Shown: positions 11,207 to 20,178, numbered from the stretch's first letter. The stretch is 64,000 bases of DNA from Eubacteriales bacterium (GCA_030533405.1 JAUNJF010000012.1:20692-84691), one strand, 5' to 3'. The notes: generated by a model from the sequence alone, not told the origin. A program made the numbers and translations.

Positions 11207-12004
11207 ATGCAGGATATTCGATTAATCGCATCCGACATGGATCACACATTGCTGACAGAACAGGGACAATTGCCACCTGGATTTGCCGATTATATTAATC
11301 GTTTAGATGAAAAAGGAATTCGTTTTGTTGTTGCCAGCGGAAGGCCGATGTACACATTGAAGGCGATGTTTAGTGAGCAATGGGATAAGTTAGCGGTCAT
11401 TAGTGATAATGGTGCAGCGATTGTAAATCAGGGCGATATGATATATAAGAGTTTGATGCGCGTAGAAGATTATCAGGAAATGATTCGTTTTGTGGAAGAT
11501 GAGACCGAGGGTGTATCGGTTTTGTGTGCGCTAGAGGGAGCCTATGTACTCAAAAAGTATGAGCGATATTCTGAATACTTCCGTGCTTTTTTAAAGGATT
11601 TGGTGTTTGTAGATGACATGCGAAGCTTAGATGTTGAAGCGAATAAGTTTACGGTCTTTTTGCCAGAGGCAGGAAGTAAACAGGCATATGATACTATTTA
11701 TGCTCCTAGATATCAGGATCGTTTTTCTGTCACCATTGGTGGTGATGTCTGGATCGATATCATGAATAAGGGTGTAGATAAGGGCATGGCAATGGAGAAA
11801 ATTGGTGAAGTTCTTGGTGTTGATACAAAGCAGATGATGGCATTTGGGGATAACTACAATGACGCAGAGATGCTTAAGACGGTGTATCATAGTTATATTG
11901 TAGCGAATGCGCAGCCAGGAATGGAGCAATTTGCGAGATTCCGTGCGCCATCAAATGAGGAATATGGAGTGCTTCAGATTATGGAGCAGGTGTTATCGAA
12001 TTAA
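11207..12004 (+). CDS. HAD-superfamily hydrolase, Cof type
   Basis: A 265-residue phosphatase of the Cof (IIB) subfamily, acting on sugar phosphates or similar metabolites in the cytoplasm. Motif I is ASDMDHTLL, with nucleophile Asp10 and acid/base Asp12. The cap module spans about residues 85-190. Motif III/IV appear as NKGVDKGMAM and FGDNYNDAEML. AGGAAG lies upstream of ATG 11207. A hypothetical gene follows after 49 bases, so the two may be co-transcribed. The substrate cannot be told from sequence. Confidence 0.9.
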   Translation: MQDIRLIASDMDHTLLTEQGQLPPGFADYINRLDEKGIRFVVASGRPMYTLKAMFSEQWDKLAVISDNGAAIVNQGDMIYKSLMRVEDYQEMIRFVEDETEGVSVLCALEGAYVLKKYERYSEYFRAFLKDLVFVDDMRSLDVEANKFTVFLPEAGSKQAYDTIYAPRYQDRFSVTIGGDVWIDIMNKGVDKGMAMEKIGEVLGVDTKQMMAFGDNYNDAEMLKTVYHSYIVANAQPGMEQFARFRAPSNEEYGVLQIMEQVLSN

Positions 12005-12053
12005 GGGTCGTAGAATTCGAACTGTAGAGAAGAAGTTGTAAAGGATTAGAAAG

Positions 12054-12704
12054 ATGAGTATTGATTGGAAAAAGAATATAGAACAAATGCAGGAAAATTA
12101 TCAAAGAAAACCATTGCGATTTAAGCATCTTCCAAAGCCAAAATGGATGAGAGAGACAGATCCAATCTATCAGGTGTATCGAGATAAAAAGATGTTGATG
12201 AAATATGGTAAAGTGTATTATGCAGCTGTGGTACAGGCAAATCAACTTTTGTTTGAAAAAGATTCTAAAGAGAATTGTCCGGGGAATATTGTTTATTCCA
12301 CGCATCCGTTTATGAAGGAGAATCCACTTTTGCTAAGTCAGCTTGCGCATGAGTTATTTGCATATAAAGGGATGCCGTTAGAGAAGGTACCTGCACAATA
12401 TAGAGAAATTGTAAGAATTATAACAGATGAAATGGACAGGTCAGGTGTGAATTTTCATACTTATCTTGATAAATATACAAGCATAGATCAAATGCAAAAT
12501 AGTGATATTGGAAATATGGAGGATTGGAGAGAATTAACGATTAAATTTTTGGCACTTATGGTGTTTCGAAATGATTTACCCCAAAATTATTTAGGCTGTA
12601 ATCTTCTCCCGATTTTGGCAGCTCCGAATGTATGTCAATCAGTTTTAATTCTTCCAAAACAATATTGGACAGATGAATTTTTGAAGTGGTCATATGGTTT
12701 ATAA
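12054..12704 (+). CDS. hypothetical protein
   Basis: A 216-residue protein I do not recognise. It is soluble, with no signal peptide or membrane helix. The N-terminus is basic and aromatic (KPLRFKHLPKPKWMRETDP). The middle contains NIVYSTHPFMKENPLLLSQL, and the C-terminal half is mildly hydrophobic (MVFRNDLPQNYLGCNLLPIL). AAGGAT lies about eight bases before ATG 12054. It follows the HAD gene by 49 bases and ends at a strong bidirectional terminator. Its codon use matches its neighbours, so it is probably a real gene. No catalytic motif is evident. Confidence 0.7.
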   Translation: MSIDWKKNIEQMQENYQRKPLRFKHLPKPKWMRETDPIYQVYRDKKMLMKYGKVYYAAVVQANQLLFEKDSKENCPGNIVYSTHPFMKENPLLLSQLAHELFAYKGMPLEKVPAQYREIVRIITDEMDRSGVNFHTYLDKYTSIDQMQNSDIGNMEDWRELTIKFLALMVFRNDLPQNYLGCNLLPILAAPNVCQSVLILPKQYWTDEFLKWSYGL

Positions 12705-12710
12705 TTGTAT

Positions 12711-12750
12711 GTAGGAACAAAGCGTGTTTTGCATGCTAGCTCCTATAAAA
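12711..12750. repeat. short copy of a dispersed intergenic repeat
   Basis: Bases 12711-12740 match 16674-16703 at 27 of 30 positions, and 12741-12750 match 16774-16783 at 9 of 10. This copy therefore lacks the roughly 70-base interior of the other one. The substitutions inside the AGCGTGT-TTT-GCATGCT hairpin keep pairing through G-U pairs. Outer bases TAGGA and TCCTA can also pair. Confidence 0.65.
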
Positions 12751-12752
12751 CA

Positions 12753-12791
12753 AAGAAGAGGCATATCACATAAATGTGAATGCCTCTTCTT
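12753..12791. terminator. bidirectional terminator between convergent genes
   Basis: AAGAAGAGGCAT (12753-12764) pairs perfectly with 12780-12791. An inner TCACA/TGTGA stem closes a TAAA loop. It lies between the hypothetical gene and the minus-strand paaK, and is T-rich in the minus direction. Confidence 0.85.
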
Positions 12792-12810
12792 CGTTATAAT
12801 CAAGTATATA

Positions 12811-14130
12811 TTATTTTAAATTACTCTCTTCATAAAGGTTACGCTTATCGATGACACGAACCGCCTTACCTTCACTTCTTGGTACACTCTTAGGTGCAAC
12901 TAAGTGAACCTCAACGACAATACCAAGCATTGATTTCAAATCTGCTACTAACTTCTTCTCGCGAGATGCCTTATCATTTGCATCCTTTGGTGGATTTTCT
13001 GGTAACCATTCTACATCACATGCGATGGTATCACCATTACCGATACGGTCAACAACTAACTGGTAGTTTGCTTCATAGCCGTCATTTAATAATACAGTTT
13101 CAATCTGTGAAGGGAATACGTTAACGCCCTTAACAACCATCATATCATCACTACGTCCAAGTGGCTTACTCATACGGATATGTGTACGTCCGCAAGAACA
13201 CTGCTTACGTGATAATACACAGATATCACGTGTACGATAACGAATAAGAGGAAATGCCTTCTTTGTGATACATGTGAATACTAACTCACCCTTCTCACCT
13301 TCAGGAAGCACTTCACCAGTTTTTGGATTAATAATCTCTGGAATGAAATGATCCTCATTTACATGCATACCTTTTTGCTCAGAACACTCAAATGATACAC
13401 CAGGACCAGAAATCTCTGTTAATCCGTAAATATCATATGCTTTGATACCCAATGATTCCTCGATGTTATGTCTCATTTCTTCAGTCCATGCCTCTGCACC
13501 GAAGATACCAGCTTTTAACTTAATCTGATCTTTGATTCCTTTTTCTTTGATTGCCTCACCAAGGTATGCAGCATAAGATGGTGTACAGCAAAGGATTGTA
13601 GAACCCAAATCTGTCATAAACTGTAACTGACGATCTGTGTTACCTGATGACATTGGAAGCGTTAAGGAACCAACCTTGTGTGATCCACCATTTAATCCAG
13701 GACCACCAGTGAAAAGTCCATATCCATAACATACATGTACGACATCTTCATTGGTACCACCTGCAGCCACGATAGCACGTGCACAACAAGTATCCCATAA
13801 ATCAATATCTTCCTGTGTATAGAATGCAACAACACGACGACCAGTTGTACCACTTGTTGACTGAATACGTACACATTCTGAAAGAGGTACACCAAGCAAG
13901 CCATATGGGTACTGATCTCTTAAATCATCTTTCTCAATAAATGGAAGCTTTGCAAGATCCTCAACTGTCTTGATATCCTCTGGTTTTACACCTGCTTCGT
14001 CCATTTTGTTGCGATAAAATTCTACGTTTTTGTAAACGTGCTTTACCTGTTCTGCTAAGCGCTCACCCTGAAGCTTCTTAATCTCTTCAACAGGCATTGT
14101 TTCAATTTCTGGGTTAAAATAATTTGCCAT
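12811..14130 (-). CDS. paaK: phenylacetate-CoA ligase family (AMP-forming)
   Basis: A 439-residue adenylate-forming enzyme of the PaaK family, which activates phenylacetate or a related aryl or indole acid to its CoA thioester. Visible motifs are the phosphate loop STSGTTGRRVVAFY (about residues 91-104), DIYGLTEISGPG, the hinge region LIRYRTRDICV, and the C-terminal subdomain DDMMVVKGVNVFPSQIE. The cluster CSCGRTH is typical of PaaK. The start is supported by AGGAGAAGG upstream. In gut anaerobes such genes accompany aromatic amino acid fermentation, but no partner oxidoreductase (IorAB) is adjacent here. It forms a single-gene unit with its own promoter. Confidence 0.9.
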   Translation of the reverse strand: MANYFNPEIETMPVEEIKKLQGERLAEQVKHVYKNVEFYRNKMDEAGVKPEDIKTVEDLAKLPFIEKDDLRDQYPYGLLGVPLSECVRIQSTSGTTGRRVVAFYTQEDIDLWDTCCARAIVAAGGTNEDVVHVCYGYGLFTGGPGLNGGSHKVGSLTLPMSSGNTDRQLQFMTDLGSTILCCTPSYAAYLGEAIKEKGIKDQIKLKAGIFGAEAWTEEMRHNIEESLGIKAYDIYGLTEISGPGVSFECSEQKGMHVNEDHFIPEIINPKTGEVLPEGEKGELVFTCITKKAFPLIRYRTRDICVLSRKQCSCGRTHIRMSKPLGRSDDMMVVKGVNVFPSQIETVLLNDGYEANYQLVVDRIGNGDTIACDVEWLPENPPKDANDKASREKKLVADLKSMLGIVVEVHLVAPKSVPRSEGKAVRVIDKRNLYEESNLK

Positions 14131-14222
14131 TTTCCTTCTCCTGTTCTTCTATTTTTGCGTGTAATTTGGAACAAAGAAATCCCCCCGAATCTCTTAATCT
14201 GTCACTTTACACCGTTAAATCG

Positions 14223-14251
14223 ATTATACCATGAAAACACTATTCTAACAA
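14223..14251 (-). promoter_or_regulatory. sigma-A promoter for paaK
   Basis: On the minus strand TTGTTA (14251-14246) and TATAAT (14228-14223) are separated by 17 bases, about 90 bases before the paaK start. Confidence 0.65.
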
Positions 14252-14388
14252 CACAAAATATGTTCTGATTATAGGGAAAAGATATCATATTTTGAGTATC
14301 GTGTAATACGATTGTATGGTACAATTATTTATTGATTGATAATGTGAAATTGGAAATGTGACAAGTAAGTTGCGGAAAGGAAATAAAA

Positions 14389-15366
14389 ATGAAAAAAGTA
14401 AAATGGGGTGTGTTAGGAACTGCATCGATTGCGAGAGGTTGTACAATTCCGGGAATGCAACAGGCAGATAATTGTGAGTTGTATGGTGTTGCAGGAAGAG
14501 ATTTGAAGAAGGCAGAAGACTTCAAGGAGACATTTGGATTTGAAAAGGCATATGGAGATTATGATGCACTTTTGGCTGATTCGGAGGTAGAAGCAGTTTA
14601 TATTCCGCTTCCAAATCATTTGCATTACGAATGGTGTATGAAGGCAATTGCAGCGGGAAAGCATGTGCTTTGCGAAAAGCCATTGGCACCGACAAAAAAA
14701 CAGGCTGAGGAGTTGTTTCAGGCAGCGGCTGAAAAAGGTGTTGTATTGATGGAGGCATTTGCGTATTTGCACAGCCCATATGTTGCTGCATTGAAGGAAG
14801 AACTGGATCAAGAAACAATTGGTGAGATTTCCTATATCGAATCTGCATTTATGGTACAAAGCTGTAAGCCAGATGATATTAGAATGTATAAAGAAATGTA
14901 CGGTGGCGCGCTTTATGATTTAGGTTGTTACTGTGTTAGCTTGATGGTGTGGTTATTAGGAAATGTTCCTGAAAAAGCACAGGCAATTGCAGAATATTCA
15001 GAGCGAAATATTGACTTGTTTACAACGGGTTATATGATGTTCCCAGGTGAGATTCGAGCATCCTTTAACTGTGGAATGATTTTTGGTAATGCAAGAGATA
15101 GTCGAATGGATCGTTTGTATATTCATGGATCCAAGGGATATATCAAGTCGGATGTAGAATTTAATCAGGCAGGAGAACTGTCGTATACCATTTGTGTAGA
15201 TGGAGTAAAAGAAACGAAGACTGTATCTGCAAAACAGAATTATAGTTTGGAAGTCGAACAGCTTGGAAAGTGTATTACAGAAGAAGAACAACCACATGTA
15301 TCAAGTACATTCTCTGTTAAAAATGCAGAAGTGATGGATCTTGTATTGGAAGCAATTGGATACTAG
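14389..15366 (+). CDS. Gfo/Idh/MocA family NAD(P)-dependent oxidoreductase
   Basis: A 325-residue cytoplasmic dehydrogenase. The N-terminal Rossmann fold opens with KWGVLGTASIARGCTIPGM, where GTASIA replaces the classical GxGxxG. The catalytic motif CEKPLA (about residue 101) has the expected Lys. The C-terminal alpha/beta domain includes GGALYDLGCYCV. Family members oxidise or reduce sugars, inositols or diols; the close LxEAFAYLHSP context resembles trans-dihydrodiol or xylose dehydrogenase-like members. A GGAAAGG site precedes ATG 14389. The substrate is not known. Confidence 0.88.
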   Translation: MKKVKWGVLGTASIARGCTIPGMQQADNCELYGVAGRDLKKAEDFKETFGFEKAYGDYDALLADSEVEAVYIPLPNHLHYEWCMKAIAAGKHVLCEKPLAPTKKQAEELFQAAAEKGVVLMEAFAYLHSPYVAALKEELDQETIGEISYIESAFMVQSCKPDDIRMYKEMYGGALYDLGCYCVSLMVWLLGNVPEKAQAIAEYSERNIDLFTTGYMMFPGEIRASFNCGMIFGNARDSRMDRLYIHGSKGYIKSDVEFNQAGELSYTICVDGVKETKTVSAKQNYSLEVEQLGKCITEEEQPHVSSTFSVKNAEVMDLVLEAIGY

Positions 15367-15564
15367 ATTTTGGAAGTCGTTTGTAGAATGTGTGGAGCTG
15401 AAAAAGTTCGTTTGTTTGATGTGTATTCTGAAGCAAAATTGCATGGAATGTTCTTGGAGGATTTGACAAAGTTGCGTAAATAGGGGAAAATGGGAAAAGT
15501 GACAGAAGAAATGCGTGAACGAAAGAATAGATGAGTAGTCTGTTTGGAAAGAAAGGGTAAACAA

Positions 15565-16677
15565 ATGAGTACATTTCAGGTAGAGTTAAAAAAAGTTGTA
15601 GATGATAGTTATGAGATTGAAATTGGATACGAACTTCAGAAGAAGTTGATTGCAGATATTCAAAATGGATTAGTTGGGAAAATAAAGAAGTTTGCAGTTG
15701 TAACAGATAGCACCGTGAAGGGGTTATATGCGGATGCAATTGTAGATTTGTTAAAAGAGGCAGGTTATCAGGCAGATTTGTTTGTGTTCCCAGCAGGCGA
15801 AAAGAGCAAAACACGTAAGACAAAAGAGGACGTGGAGGACGCAATGCTAGCAAAAGGTTACCGAAGAGACTGCTGTATTCTTGCAGTTGGTGGTGGCGTT
15901 GTGACAGATTTGGCTGGCTTTGTGGCAGGTACGTTTGGACGTGGCGTTCCATTTATCAATTATGCGACAACATTATTAGCGGCAGCAGATGCATCAGTTG
16001 GTGGTAAGACTGCTGTAGATACACCACTTGCTACGAATTTAATTGGTTTGTTTAATCAGCCAGAAAAGGTATATATAGATATTGCGACCTGGAAAACGTT
16101 GCCAGAACGTCAGGTGATTAGTGGATTGGCAGAGACGATTAAGCATGCATGTCTTGCAAGAAAGGACTTTTTCGAGTATTTGACAGAGAATATGGATGCC
16201 GTGTTGAACTTGGAGCGAGAAGCCTGTGAGCATATTGCGGAAGTGAACTGTGCAGTCAAATACGAAGTTGTTATGAAGGATGAGCGCGAAAGTGGTCTGC
16301 GTGAGGTGTTAAATCTTGGTCATACAGTAGGTAGAGCGATTGAAACGGTAAGTGATTATCAGTTGTTACACGGTGAAGCAGTTTCGATTGGAATTGTGGC
16401 AGAAGTATTATTGGCATATAAGCTTGGATATGTGAAAGAGCAGGAGAGAGATGCTGTAATCGCATTGTTAAAACAGGCGAAGTTACCAACAGAGATTCCA
16501 GAATATATTGATCGTGAGATGTTGGTTCAGAAGTTATATACGGACAAGAAAGTGCGTGATGGTAAATTGCGTTTTGTTGTACAAAAGGGAATTGGAGATG
16601 TGGTTGAGTTTTCAGAAGGTGTGTTTGCAACACCGATTGAAGAAGCGGTCGCAAGAGAGATTATTATGAATATGTAA
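15565..16677 (+). CDS. aroB: 3-dehydroquinate synthase
   Basis: A 370-residue enzyme of the shikimate pathway that cyclises DAHP to 3-dehydroquinate using NAD and a divalent metal. Visible marks are FPAGEKSKTRKTKEDV (phosphate binding), the NAD-binding LAVGGGVVTDLAGFVAGT, the YATTLLAAADASVGGKTAVD segment with its catalytic lysine, and metal ligands in NLGHTVGRAIE and LHGEAVSIG. ATG 15565 follows GAAAGGG at good spacing; a TTG at 15544 is less likely. The gene is not clustered with other aro genes. A repeat-derived hairpin array follows immediately after the stop. Confidence 0.95.
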   Translation: MSTFQVELKKVVDDSYEIEIGYELQKKLIADIQNGLVGKIKKFAVVTDSTVKGLYADAIVDLLKEAGYQADLFVFPAGEKSKTRKTKEDVEDAMLAKGYRRDCCILAVGGGVVTDLAGFVAGTFGRGVPFINYATTLLAAADASVGGKTAVDTPLATNLIGLFNQPEKVYIDIATWKTLPERQVISGLAETIKHACLARKDFFEYLTENMDAVLNLEREACEHIAEVNCAVKYEVVMKDERESGLREVLNLGHTVGRAIETVSDYQLLHGEAVSIGIVAEVLLAYKLGYVKEQERDAVIALLKQAKLPTEIPEYIDREMLVQKLYTDKKVRDGKLRFVVQKGIGDVVEFSEGVFATPIEEAVAREIIMNM

Positions 16678-16783
16678 GAACAAAGCGTGCTTTGCACGCT
16701 AGCCGCAATGCGGCGTATGTTCGGATCTTGTCTCGCGCCTTGCGGGCGAGACCTATAGGAAATTCGAGGAATTTCCTATAAAG
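16674..16783. repeat. long copy of a dispersed repeat with four serial hairpins
   Basis: Immediately after the aroB stop lie four self-complementary units: AGCGTGC-TTT-GCACGCT (16684-16700), GCCGC-AAT-GCGGC (16702-16714), GTCTCGC with GCGAGAC (16730-16752), and TATAGGAAATT with AATTTCCTATA (16754-16780, 11 bp perfect). The outer 30 and 10 bases recur at 12711-12750, where the interior is missing. Confidence 0.7.
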
Positions 16784-16787
16784 TGAG

Positions 16788-16829
16788 AAAATGTCTGAGT
16801 TTATGAAATGCATAGACTCGGGCATTTTG
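16788..16829 (+). terminator. terminator after aroB
   Basis: AAAATGTCTGAGT (16788-16800) pairs with ACTCGGGCATTTT (16816-16828) over 13 positions with two G-U pairs. The TTTTG at the end of the right arm gives a short T-run. Confidence 0.65.
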
Positions 16830-16874
16830 TGTATACTATGAAAAAGGCAATGAATGGATAGAAAGGAAAAGAAA

Positions 16875-17750
16875 ATGCCAGCAGCGTATACACACTACAA
16901 ATTTGGACAGGATGTTTTATATTGTTTATCTGATAAAAAGGTACGAGAAGTGATTGCACATTATCCTAAAATGTTTGATTTAGGACTTTATGGACCGGAT
17001 TTATTATTTTATTATGGAATTCCAAGTCGAGCAGATTTGCATCATTTGGGATTTGTATTGCATAGACAGGAAGCGGCCGCTTTTTTTGGAGACGCAAAGG
17101 ATATTATATTAGGGAAAAATGTGATTTTGAATCATGAAGGAAATGAAAAAGCGGGGTATGCACGAGGTGCAGGCTTGTCTTATATATTGGGAATGATTTG
17201 TCATTTTGTGTTGGATTGCAAATGTCATGATTATATTGATCATTTTATTAAAAATGAAGGATTAGGACATGCTGAGGTGGAGATGGATTTGGAACGTGAG
17301 TTGTTGGCTAGGGATGGCTATAGTCCAATTCATTATAATCCAGTTAACATTCAGTTGTCTCGAAAGGAAGCAGCGCAGATTGCAAGATTTTATCCTGGTG
17401 TAACAGCAAGAGAAATTGGGATTTCTTTGCAGCATATGCGAAAAGTTACAGGATGGTTATTGCCATCGAATCGAATCAAAAAGGGAACCCTGCATTCTTT
17501 GTTTGGATTATCAGGTCATTATCACATTTTAAAGGGCTTGTTAATTCGTGCGCATGCAAATGAAGCATGTGAGACAACAACAGTGGGGCTCTTGGATTGC
17601 TATGAAACGGCAATTCTAGTTGCCTGTGATTTGATGGTTCATTATTGTCGTTATGTGATGGGATTAGAGGAATTAAGTCCATTTTTTTATCGCACATATG
17701 GGGCAAAGCTAGAGGAAATAGAAGAAAAAGAGGAACGAGACAAATCTTGA
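16875..17750 (+). CDS. zinc-dependent phospholipase C-like protein
   Basis: A 291-residue protein of the bacterial zinc-dependent phospholipase C-like family. It is His/Asp-rich at conserved places: the N-terminus PAAYTHYKFGQDVL, GLYGPDLLFYYG, CHFVLDCKCHDYIDHFI and GHAEVEMDLE. These could supply the trinuclear zinc site of the fold. No signal peptide is seen, unlike secreted toxins of this fold, so a housekeeping intracellular role is likely. ATG 16875 follows AAAGGAAAAG; an ATG at 16854 is possible but has no site. Lipase activity is inferred from the family and may not apply. Confidence 0.75.
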   Translation: MPAAYTHYKFGQDVLYCLSDKKVREVIAHYPKMFDLGLYGPDLLFYYGIPSRADLHHLGFVLHRQEAAAFFGDAKDIILGKNVILNHEGNEKAGYARGAGLSYILGMICHFVLDCKCHDYIDHFIKNEGLGHAEVEMDLERELLARDGYSPIHYNPVNIQLSRKEAAQIARFYPGVTAREIGISLQHMRKVTGWLLPSNRIKKGTLHSLFGLSGHYHILKGLLIRAHANEACETTTVGLLDCYETAILVACDLMVHYCRYVMGLEELSPFFYRTYGAKLEEIEEKEERDKS

Positions 17751-17775
17751 TAGCATAGAATAAACATGATAAAAT
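17747..17775 (+). promoter_or_regulatory. possible promoter for the methyltransferase gene
   Basis: TTGATA (17747-17752) and TAAAAT (17770-17775) are 17 bases apart and overlap the stop codon of the previous gene. Confidence 0.45.
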
Positions 17776-17810
17776 CATGAAAATGTCGAAAGAAAAATGA
17801 GAGGAAAACA

Positions 17811-18602
17811 ATGACAGAATTAGAAAAACACTATAATAAATTTAATGAAGATAAACGTTTGCTGCGTCGCCATGGACAGGTGGAATTTATTACGTCTATG
17901 AAGTATATTCATCGCTATTTGGAGCAGTTTGAAAAGTGCAAGGAAGAGATTCAAATTCTTGATGTGGGAGCGGGAACAGGAAGATATTCTGTTGCACTTT
18001 CAGAAGAGGGATATGATGTGACGGCGGTAGAATTGGTGAAATACAATCTTGGTATTTTGAAAAAGAAGGGTAGTAATGTAAAAGCATATCAGGGAAATGC
18101 AATGAATTTGAAGCGGTTTGCGGATGAGAGTTTTGATGTGACATTGGTATTTGGTCCGATGTATCATTTATACACATTTGAGGATAAATGCAAAGCATTG
18201 TCTGAGGCAAAACGCGTGACTCGGACAGGTGGTATCATTTTGGTTGCTTATTGTATGAATGAATATGGCGTGCTTACATATGGATTTAAGGAAAACAATG
18301 TAAAAGCTTGTTTAGAGGATGGTAGATTAAATGACCAGTTTCATTGTGTGGCAGAGGAAAAGGATTTGTATGATTATATGCGGTTAGAGGATATTGCTGC
18401 CTTGAATGAAGCTGTAGGGTTGTCGCGTGTACAAATTATTTCTGCAGATGGACCGGCAGATTATTTGCGACCTGTTTTAAATGCGATGGATGAGGAAACA
18501 TTTGATTTGTTTGTACAGTATCATTTATCTACATGTGAGCGTCCAGAATTGTTAGGTGCAGGTGCACATACATTAGATATTCTAAAAAAGGAAAGTAAAT
18601 AA
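17811..18602 (+). CDS. class I SAM-dependent methyltransferase
   Basis: A 263-residue cytoplasmic methyltransferase. Motif I is ILDVGAGTGRYSVAL (about residues 44-58), followed by the acidic TAVELVKYNLG at the end of strand two. VTLVFGPMYHLYTFEDK forms the motif IV region, and TRTGGIILVAY motif VI. The arrangement is that of UbiE/Methyltransf_11 or _25 proteins acting on small molecules. GAGAGGAAAA precedes ATG 17811. The substrate is not evident, and the neighbouring genes give no pathway. Confidence 0.85.
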   Translation: MTELEKHYNKFNEDKRLLRRHGQVEFITSMKYIHRYLEQFEKCKEEIQILDVGAGTGRYSVALSEEGYDVTAVELVKYNLGILKKKGSNVKAYQGNAMNLKRFADESFDVTLVFGPMYHLYTFEDKCKALSEAKRVTRTGGIILVAYCMNEYGVLTYGFKENNVKACLEDGRLNDQFHCVAEEKDLYDYMRLEDIAALNEAVGLSRVQIISADGPADYLRPVLNAMDEETFDLFVQYHLSTCERPELLGAGAHTLDILKKESK

Positions 18603-18724
18603 TCATAGGAATTATTGAAAATATGCTTAATTTTATTAGCAAAATATTGCGATTATGTTTATTATATTAAATAAAATGCAAAAATAGTTAATAAAATTTA
18701 GTGAAAATAATAAAAAATACATTT

Positions 18725-18894
18725 TCTCTTTCCATGAATCGAGATTTATGGTATCCTAGTAAAGATTATGACGATGTTTTTTAACTTAAAAGTAGGACTT
18801 TATTTTATTAACCAAGGTACAGCGTGAATGCTGTCCTGCGAGTGTAGACATCCCATTCTCAATGAGATTAGTCACAAATAACAGGAGGACATTT
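18725..18894 (+). promoter_or_regulatory. possible structured leader of the aminotransferase gene
   Basis: The 292-base gap holds no gene. A promoter-like TTCCAT-16-TATCCT (18730-18757) would give a leader of about 130 bases. GTAGGAC (18792-18798) can pair with GTCCTGC (18833-18839), while ACAGC (18819-18823) can pair with GCTGT (18830-18834). These pairings exclude each other. TTATTAACCAAGGTA (18805-18819) matches 14 of 15 bases in the leader before rpsM. No known riboswitch or T-box signature is recognised. Confidence 0.35.
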
Positions 18895-20178
18895 ATGAAA
18901 CCATTGAAAGAAATGACAAAAGAAGAATTATTGGCAATGAAGGAATCTTTATCTGCAGAATATAAAGAGGCGCAGAGTAAAGGATTGAAGTTGGATATGT
19001 CAAGAGGTAAACCTGGAAAGGCACAGTTAGACCTTTCATTACCTTTATTGGAGGCATTATCTGCAAAAGATGAGATGATGGCAAGTAACGGCATGGATGT
19101 TCGTAACTATGGTGTGTTGGACGGAATTCCAGAAGCGAAGCTGCTTATGGCTGAGATGATGGATACAACTCCAGAGCATATTGTTGTATTTGGTAATGCA
19201 AGTCTGAATATTATGTATGATACAGTTGCAAGAGGTATGATTACAGGTTTCTTAGGGGAAACACCATGGTGTAAGTTAGATAAAGTGAAGTTTTTATGTC
19301 CAGTTCCAGGATATGATCGTCACTTCGCCATTACAGAGCATTTTGGAATTGAAATGATTAACATTCCATTAAACAGCGATGGACCAGATATGGATATGGT
19401 TGAGGAATATGTAAATAATGACCCAGCTGTAAAGGGTATTTGGTGTGTTCCAAAGTATGCAAACCCAACAGGTATTTCATACTCAGATGAGGTAGTAAAG
19501 CGTTTTGCAAATTTAAAGCCGGCTGCAAAGGATTTCCGTATTTTCTGGGATAATGCATATTGCATTCATCATTTATATGAGAATCAGCAGGATGAAATCC
19601 TGGATATTATTTCAGAGTGTGAAAAAGCAGGCAATCCAGATATGGTATTTGAGTTTGGTTCTACTTCAAAGGTTTCATTCCCAGGTGCTGGTATTGCTGC
19701 ATTTGCAAGTTCAGTTGCAAATATTGAAGATATGAAGAAGTCTATGACTGTTCAGACAATTGGTCATGATAAAATGAATCAGTTAAGACATGTGAAGTTC
19801 TTTAAGAACCGTGCTGGTTTAGATGCACATATGATGAAGCATGCAGCTTTGATGCGTCCGAAGTTTGAGGCAGTTTTGAAAGTTTTAAATGATGAATTAG
19901 GCGAGCTTGAGATTGGTACATGGATTGTACCTCGTGGTGGATATTTCATCTCATTCAATGCGATGGAAGGTTGCGCAAAGGCAATCGTGCAGAAATGTAA
20001 AGAGGCTGGTGTCGTTATGACAGGCGCAGGTGCAACATATCCATATAAGAATGATCCAATGGATAGCAATATTCGTATTGCACCATCATTCCCAACACCA
20101 GAGGAAATGGCTGAGGCTGCAAAATTGTTTGTGCTCTGCGTAAAATTAGTAAGTGTAGAGAAATTACTTGAGGCGTAA
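18895..20178 (+). CDS. aspartate aminotransferase-like PLP enzyme
   Basis: A 427-residue fold-type I aminotransferase. The conserved marks are VPKYANPTGISYSDE, WDNAYCIHHLY with the cofactor-contacting Asp, and FGSTSKVSFPGAGIA with PLP lysine Lys259. The C-terminal Arg for the substrate carboxylate is likely in SNIRIAPSFP. The overall form resembles the Asp_aminotransf (subgroup Ic) proteins of Firmicutes and Actinobacteria rather than AspC, so aspartate is the probable donor. ATG 18895 follows AGGAGG; longer frames are unsupported. It is monocistronic with its own leader and terminator. Confidence 0.85.
   Translation: MKPLKEMTKEELLAMKESLSAEYKEAQSKGLKLDMSRGKPGKAQLDLSLPLLEALSAKDEMMASNGMDVRNYGVLDGIPEAKLLMAEMMDTTPEHIVVFGNASLNIMYDTVARGMITGFLGETPWCKLDKVKFLCPVPGYDRHFAITEHFGIEMINIPLNSDGPDMDMVEEYVNNDPAVKGIWCVPKYANPTGISYSDEVVKRFANLKPAAKDFRIFWDNAYCIHHLYENQQDEILDIISECEKAGNPDMVFEFGSTSKVSFPGAGIAAFASSVANIEDMKKSMTVQTIGHDKMNQLRHVKFFKNRAGLDAHMMKHAALMRPKFEAVLKVLNDELGELEIGTWIVPRGGYFISFNAMEGCAKAIVQKCKEAGVVMTGAGATYPYKNDPMDSNIRIAPSFPTPEEMAEAAKLFVLCVKLVSVEKLLEA

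Noticed and set aside
15388-15483. 31-codon open frame between the Gfo/Idh gene and aroB
   Set aside because: No ribosome binding site, and the composition fits non-coding spacer; no recognisable peptide.
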